NCBI GenBank assembly: GCA_000467715.1
Contig: AJFK01000009.1
Location: 1 to 64,000, forward strand
Reading direction: 5' to 3'
From: Hysterium pulicare CBS 123377
Taxonomy: Eukaryota; Ascomycota; Dothideomycetes; Hysteriales; Hysteriaceae
Length of the DNA: 64,000 nucleotides
In this document: positions 59,266 to 64,000 of the stretch, piece by piece
Position numbering within the stretch: the stretch's first letter is position 1
How the letters are laid out: each line of letters opens with the position of its first letter
Made by a program: the position numbers and the translations under genes
The notes under the pieces: generated by a model
The model's input: the letters and a program-made list of their open reading frames with translations, nothing else
Told to the model about the DNA's origin: nothing
Database searches by the model: none

Positions 59266-60421
59266 ATGTGGTTTTTCAAAGCTCCGGCACCAGTTTTGGG
59301 AATAGTCGCGTTCGCACTGACCTCTCCCACGCTCGCAAAGCCGTACCCAGTACAGGACCCAGACTCATATCAACCACTCAACAACGCTACTCAACTTCAA
59401 GAGCGCAGCTGCGGAAGTGGAACTCCTTGTGGCTACTATGGCCAGCTTTGTTGCGACGCCGGCCAGACTTGCTATACGGATGCCAACAACCAAGCTCAAT
59501 GTGGAGCGGTGACAGCGCAAGCGACTGGTGCTTGGGTATACTACACTTCAACATGGGTTGAGACGGTTGGCCTCGTCACGATGACATCGGTCTACAGCTC
59601 GTACGTTGGAGGGGCCAGTACACAAGCAACGGCCACAGCAGCGTGCGTCGCACCGTCATCACCCTGTGGAACTGCATGCTGCTCCAGCGGCTACTACTGC
59701 TTAACATCCGGAAGTTGCGCTTTGATTGGAGGAGGAAGTTCAGGAGGAGTATCTGGTACATTGGCCCCATCCGCACCCCTACGCCCTACGAGCTCGACGC
59801 TGATTGTGGTTACAGCGACTGGCACCCCGACGACGACCGTCCCATTTCAAACGCCAATCGCGACAGGTGTCAATGCGACAGTCACATCCTCGCAGGAAAG
59901 CGGCGGAGGTGGTCTCAGCGGTGGGGCCATTGCTGGTATCGTTATCGGTGTCCTACTCGGCATTCTCCTGCTCAGTCTTCTATGCCTGTTCTGTTGTGCT
60001 AGAGCGTTGTTCGACACAGTGCTGGCTATCTTCGGCCTCGGAAAGAAACGCAGACACACTCATGAGGAGACGTATATCGAAGAGCATCACCACAGTAGTG
60101 GAGGAGGTGCTGGTGGACGCCGCTGGTACGGACAAGGCGCATCTCGACCTTCACGGCCTCCACGGAAGGAGGGTGGAGGATTTGGCAACGCTTTAGGCAT
60201 CGGGGCACTGCTAGGAGGTCTAGCGATTGCATTGGGCCTGAAGAGACGACATGATAGGAAACATGATGAGAAGAGTACGACTGTGTCGAGTTATTCGTAC
60301 GACGACTACACAACATCAGGTTAGTGATGCTCCTGCGCAAGCCATCCGGAATCCGACTAATATATTTACAGCCAGCTCAGAATCCTCAGATCGACGGACA
60401 CGGCGGTCTTCAAGACGCTAG
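59266..60421 (+). CDS. Secreted-type single-pass membrane protein, Cys-rich and Ser/Thr-rich
   Basis: Exons 59266-60319 and 60372-60421 encode 367 residues. A signal peptide (about 1-24, hydrophobic core VLGIVAFALT) is followed by two Cys clusters (CGSGTPCGYYGQLCCDAGQTC at about 49-69, and SPCGTACCSSGYYC) of a small disulphide-rich type. A Ser/Thr/Gly-rich stretch follows, then one transmembrane helix (AGIVIGVLLGILLLSLLCLF, about 224-243) after a GGGGLSGG linker. The cytosolic tail is basic with His, Gly, Ser and Arg-rich runs. The layout resembles fungal cell-surface sensors or wall-anchored proteins such as WSC-like ones, but no WSC domain is recognised. Function is unknown. Confidence 0.82.
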
Positions 60422-61460
60422 CGTTGTTGATACACATCCTCAATGTACAAAATTCTTCTTCGTTCGATTCTCGACTTTTTTCTAGCATCATGTAAAAGGC
60501 GTTTGGGTGGCATTAGCATGCAGTTTCCGGGGCTTGGTGGACGTTTCCACACCCCTCAGGCGGCGTTTTTGATTCGCCTTCGGTAAAGGGGCTGGCTAGC
60601 GATGGACAGTAATGACGGGCTGAAGTCATGTGAAAAGATGATGGGATGGAGATTGATTTCTATGGAGGCATGAGAATACTTAGATATGTCTATTCTGCTA
60701 AAGGGGCTGGAAGAATCGAGATAATTGTCTTCATTATCTGGGATGTTCTGACGTGTACAAATGCTCATGTGCTGTCCAGTAGCTGCCTGGCTCGACACTT
60801 CTTCGATTGCCTTTTTGCCTTCTCAAACACGAAGTCAGCCTTGACGGTGCCTAGAGTAGGGTGAAGGTATCATTTGCCCGGAGAATAAGCCACTTAAGGT
60901 TCCTTGTAGGAATATTTCCCATGTGATGAATAATCGTGATGACGCCATTCTGTATTTGCATCGCGTTCATGTTACCAAAGAAGCTGTTCTTGACAACGGT
61001 TGATAGTGAAATGGTACGACACCGATCCACGCGCCTTTCGAAGGTTCTCGAGGCTTGAGGCTGGTGCCTGAAAAAGGCAATTCATTTGTTGGACGATGCC
61101 AAGGCTGTGGCTGAGGCTATAGTAAAAGTGGGATGGCGTTAGCGCGTTTCGGAGAGCTTCAATCAACATTGCCTACATGCGATCAGTCATCCAACACTAC
61201 ATAACCACCAACTCGCCCACTGCTCACCGTTAGCAAGGGCTCTTCATCATATCATCCACAAGGACAACTAGCTTCACGTTCATTTAGAATCGCATTTCTC
61301 GCCTTGTGACGCTCTTGTCGCCCACGCAACTTACTCTACTCAACTTCCGTCATACACTCGTTGCCACACTTCGCAGCTTCTAAAGCCCTCTGGAAGAGTC
61401 GGCAAACTGGGGAAGAGAAGGCTTTCCGGTGAGGACCTTGGGCGTCCACAAAAGAAAGCA
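60422..61460. other. Intergenic region upstream of UBA1
   Basis: About 1 kb without recognisable genes. It carries the 3' flank of the membrane-protein gene and the UBA1 promoter and leader. Confidence 0.45.
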
Positions 61461-64000
61461 ATGACGGTATGTCTCTACCTTGTGATTCAACTGCATGTTC
61501 ACGCAAGCTTGAGTTTGGCGCCTATGCCTATTTGTAAGGCTGTTCCACGCCCCATAACCTTCAAGTTACCTGCAACCTACGACACCTGCCTAAGATTGCC
61601 TCAACTGCTGAACTCTACCAAACGCTTGACATACTCTCAGCAAAAGCCCTTCTAACAACTCTGTTTTTTAGGATAATATGCAAGTCGACAGCCCTGCAGC
61701 TGCCGCCGAGCAGCTCAAAGATGCTAATGGAGAGATCGATGAATCTCTCTATAGTAGACAGCTCTATGTCCTCGGACATGAGGCAATGAAGCGTATGGGT
61801 GCCTCACACATTCTCGTGGCGGGACTACGTGGACTAGGTGTTGAGATCGCAAAGAATATTGCGCTTGCAGGCGTCAAGTCCCTCACACTCTTCGACCCTA
61901 AACCAGCGACTAGTTCAGACCTATCCTCCCAATTCTTCCTACACCCCGAAGATGTCGGCAAGCCCCGAGCAAGCGTAACAGTACCCCGCGTCTCCGAACT
62001 AAATCCATACACTCCTGTTAAGGAATACAAAGCTACGAGCTTGACCTCGGACTTGAGTCAGTTGAAGCAATTTCAGGTTGTCGTCCTCACAGACACACCT
62101 TTGCGGGACCAGTTGAAGATTGCCGACTACTGTCACGAGAATGGAATATACATCGTTATTACGGACACATTTGGTTTATTTGGGACAATCTTCACGGATT
62201 TCGGCAAGAACTTCACTTGTGGTGATCCAAATGGAGAGAATGTGAACACTGGAATTGTTGCTGGTATTGATTCAGATGGCTTAGTGTCTGCTCTTGATGA
62301 GACTCGACATGGCTTGGAAGACGGCGATTTCGTTACCTTCTCCGAAGTAGAAGGCATGGAGGGTCTTAACGACTGTGCGCCGCGGAAGATTGAAGTCAAA
62401 GGCCCATACACCTTTTCAATCGGAGATGTCTCAGAACTTGGTCAATACAAACGTGGTGGTCAATACATCCAAGTGAAGATGCCTAAGATTATCGACTTCG
62501 AACCTTTGAGCAAGCAATTACAGAAGCCCGAGCTTCTCATATCCGATTTTGCGAAATTTGATCGACCTCAACAACTCCACGTTGGCATTCAGGCCTTGCA
62601 TGCGTTCGCTGAACAACACGGCGGAGACTTTCCCCGTCCGCACCACGAGGCAGATGCATCAGAGCTGTTGAAAATTGCCGCAGGCTTCGCAGGTGAAGGC
62701 GAAGATAAAGTTGAACTTGATGAGAAGCTCATTAAAGAACTCAGTTATCAAGCTCGCGGTGATCTCACGCCGATGGCAGCTTTCTATGGTGGCCTAGCTG
62801 CCCAAGAAGTCCTCAAGTCGGTCTCTGGAAAGTTCCACCCTATCGTCCAATGGCTATACTTCGATTCCCTCGAATCTCTACCTGCATCCACTCAGCGATC
62901 GGAGGAGAATTGCAAGCCTCTTGGTACTCGTTATGACGGCCAGATCGCTGTTTTCGGAAAGGATTTCCAGAACAAATTAGCCAATGTCAAGGAATTCCTC
63001 GTCGGTGCCGGTGCCATCGGCTGTGAAATGCTCAAAAACTGGGCCATGATGGGTTTGGCTACTGGCCCTGAGGGCAAGATCTGGGTTACGGATAACGACC
63101 AAATTGAAAAGAGTAATCTCAATAGACAGTTCTTGTTCAGACCAGCAGATGTCGGCAAACTCAAGAGCGACTGCGCTGCGCATGCTGTACAGGCTATGAA
63201 CCCAGACTTGAAAGGAAAAATCTCCACCATGCAAGATAAGGTCGGACCGGAGACAGAGGACATCTTCAACGAGCAATTCTGGTACGGACTGGATGCTGTC
63301 ACTAATGCTTTGGACAATGTGGAAGCACGAACATACGTCGATCGTCGTTGTGTCTTCTTCCGAAAACCGTTGTTAGACAGCGGCACTCTTGGAACAAAGG
63401 GCAACACTCAAGTCGTCCTCCCTCACATCACAGAATCGTACTCGTCGTCACAAGATCCGCCAGAAAAATCGTTCCCCATGTGTACTCTCAGGAGCTTCCC
63501 GAATCGCATCGAACACACCATTGCATGGGCTAGGGAAATGTTTGATTCGTTTTTTGTCAAAGGTCCAGAAGTCGTCAATCTGTATCTAACATCACCGAAC
63601 TATCTTGGTTCTGCGCTGAAACAGTCCGGTAGCGAGAAGCAAACATTGGAAACTCTCCAGGATTACTTAGTCACCGAGAAGCCTTTGACCTTTGACGATT
63701 GTATCATCTGGGCCCGGAAGCAGTTCGAAAAGCAGTATAACAATGCTATTCAGCAATTGTTGTACAACTTCCCTAAAGACTCAACTACAAGTTCTGGTCA
63801 GCTTTTCTGGTCAGGACCAAAGCGGGCGCCCGACGCAATCAAGTTCGATCCTTCCAATCCTACGCATTTTACCTATGTAGTAGCTGGAGCAAATCTCCAT
63901 GCTTTCAACTACAACATCAATCCGAAGGGCGTTAGCAAGGAGCACTATCTGGAAGTGCTCAACGATATGATTATCCCCGACTTCAAACCGGACCCAGGCG
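61461..64000 (+). CDS. UBA1: Ubiquitin-activating enzyme E1 (UBA1), 3' end beyond the window
   Basis: E1 adenylates ubiquitin and passes it as a thioester to E2 enzymes. The short first exon (61461-61466, MT) joins across a 205-nt intron to exon 2 at 61672, giving [13 protein letters not shown]; exon 2 is open to the window end. The inactive adenylation half begins at [16 protein letters not shown] and contains [13 protein letters not shown]. The active adenylation domain has [16 protein letters not shown] and [18 protein letters not shown]. The catalytic cysteine lies in [20 protein letters not shown] (codon 63481-63483, about residue 606; Cys600 in yeast Uba1). About 780 residues are present; the remaining adenylation part and the ubiquitin-fold domain lie beyond. 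Start choice rests on the phase of the leader intron; Met at 61678 is the alternative. Confidence 0.95.

Overview
The window is nuclear DNA of a filamentous ascomycete (Pezizomycotina). The evidence is short GT-AG introns (mostly 45-110 nt) in most genes, HET-domain and Goodbye/NACHT STAND proteins, a highly reducing polyketide synthase, and fungal single-copy housekeeping genes. The ankyrin-protein architecture suggests Leotiomycetes, but that is an impression, not a proof. No tRNA, rRNA, CRISPR array or clear LTR element was recognised.

Layout. 1.2-3.0 kb: an APC-family permease (+). 3.7-12.3 kb: a compact housekeeping block with a DHX35-like DEAH helicase (+), kinetochore SPC25 (-), Pol I factor RRN6-like (+) and a leucine-rich-repeat protein (-). 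13.2-15.7 kb: a decayed ankyrin gene (-). 17.1-19.4 kb: NOP4 (+). 21.3 kb: a small Cys/His-rich protein (+). 22.4-23.0 kb: a short MAPR/Dap1-like haem-binding protein (-), reconstructed from four small exons. 23.6-26.3 kb: a secreted agmatinase-like ureohydrolase with ten exons (-). 27.2-35.4 kb: a reducing polyketide synthase (+) that shares a divergent promoter region with the ureohydrolase and has no obvious tailoring genes beside it. 36.0-38.2 kb: a HET-gene remnant and AT-rich DNA. 38.4-45.6 kb: a 2EXR/F-box-like protein (-), LSM8 (+), a PITH protein (-), ESCRT-III VPS20 (-) and the ribosome-biogenesis AAA ATPase RIX7 (+). 47.9-51.7 kb: a decayed Goodbye-NACHT-TPR STAND gene (-). 53.6-58.5 kb: a GMC oxidoreductase (+) and an intact HET protein (-), interspersed with copies of a roughly 200-bp MITE-like repeat. 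59.3-60.4 kb: a secreted single-pass membrane protein (+). From 61.5 kb to the window end: UBA1 (+, partial).

The window mixes conserved informational genes (splicing, ribosome biogenesis, kinetochore, ESCRT, ubiquitin) with accessory islands. Three of the four allorecognition/NLR-type genes in those islands are visibly broken. The most interesting items are the unnamed ~200-bp inverted-repeat element family, with one copy filling an intron and one at the 5' end of the intact HET gene; the PKS whose dehydratase motif has lost both its His and its Pro; and the parallel decay of the ankyrin, STAND and HET genes.
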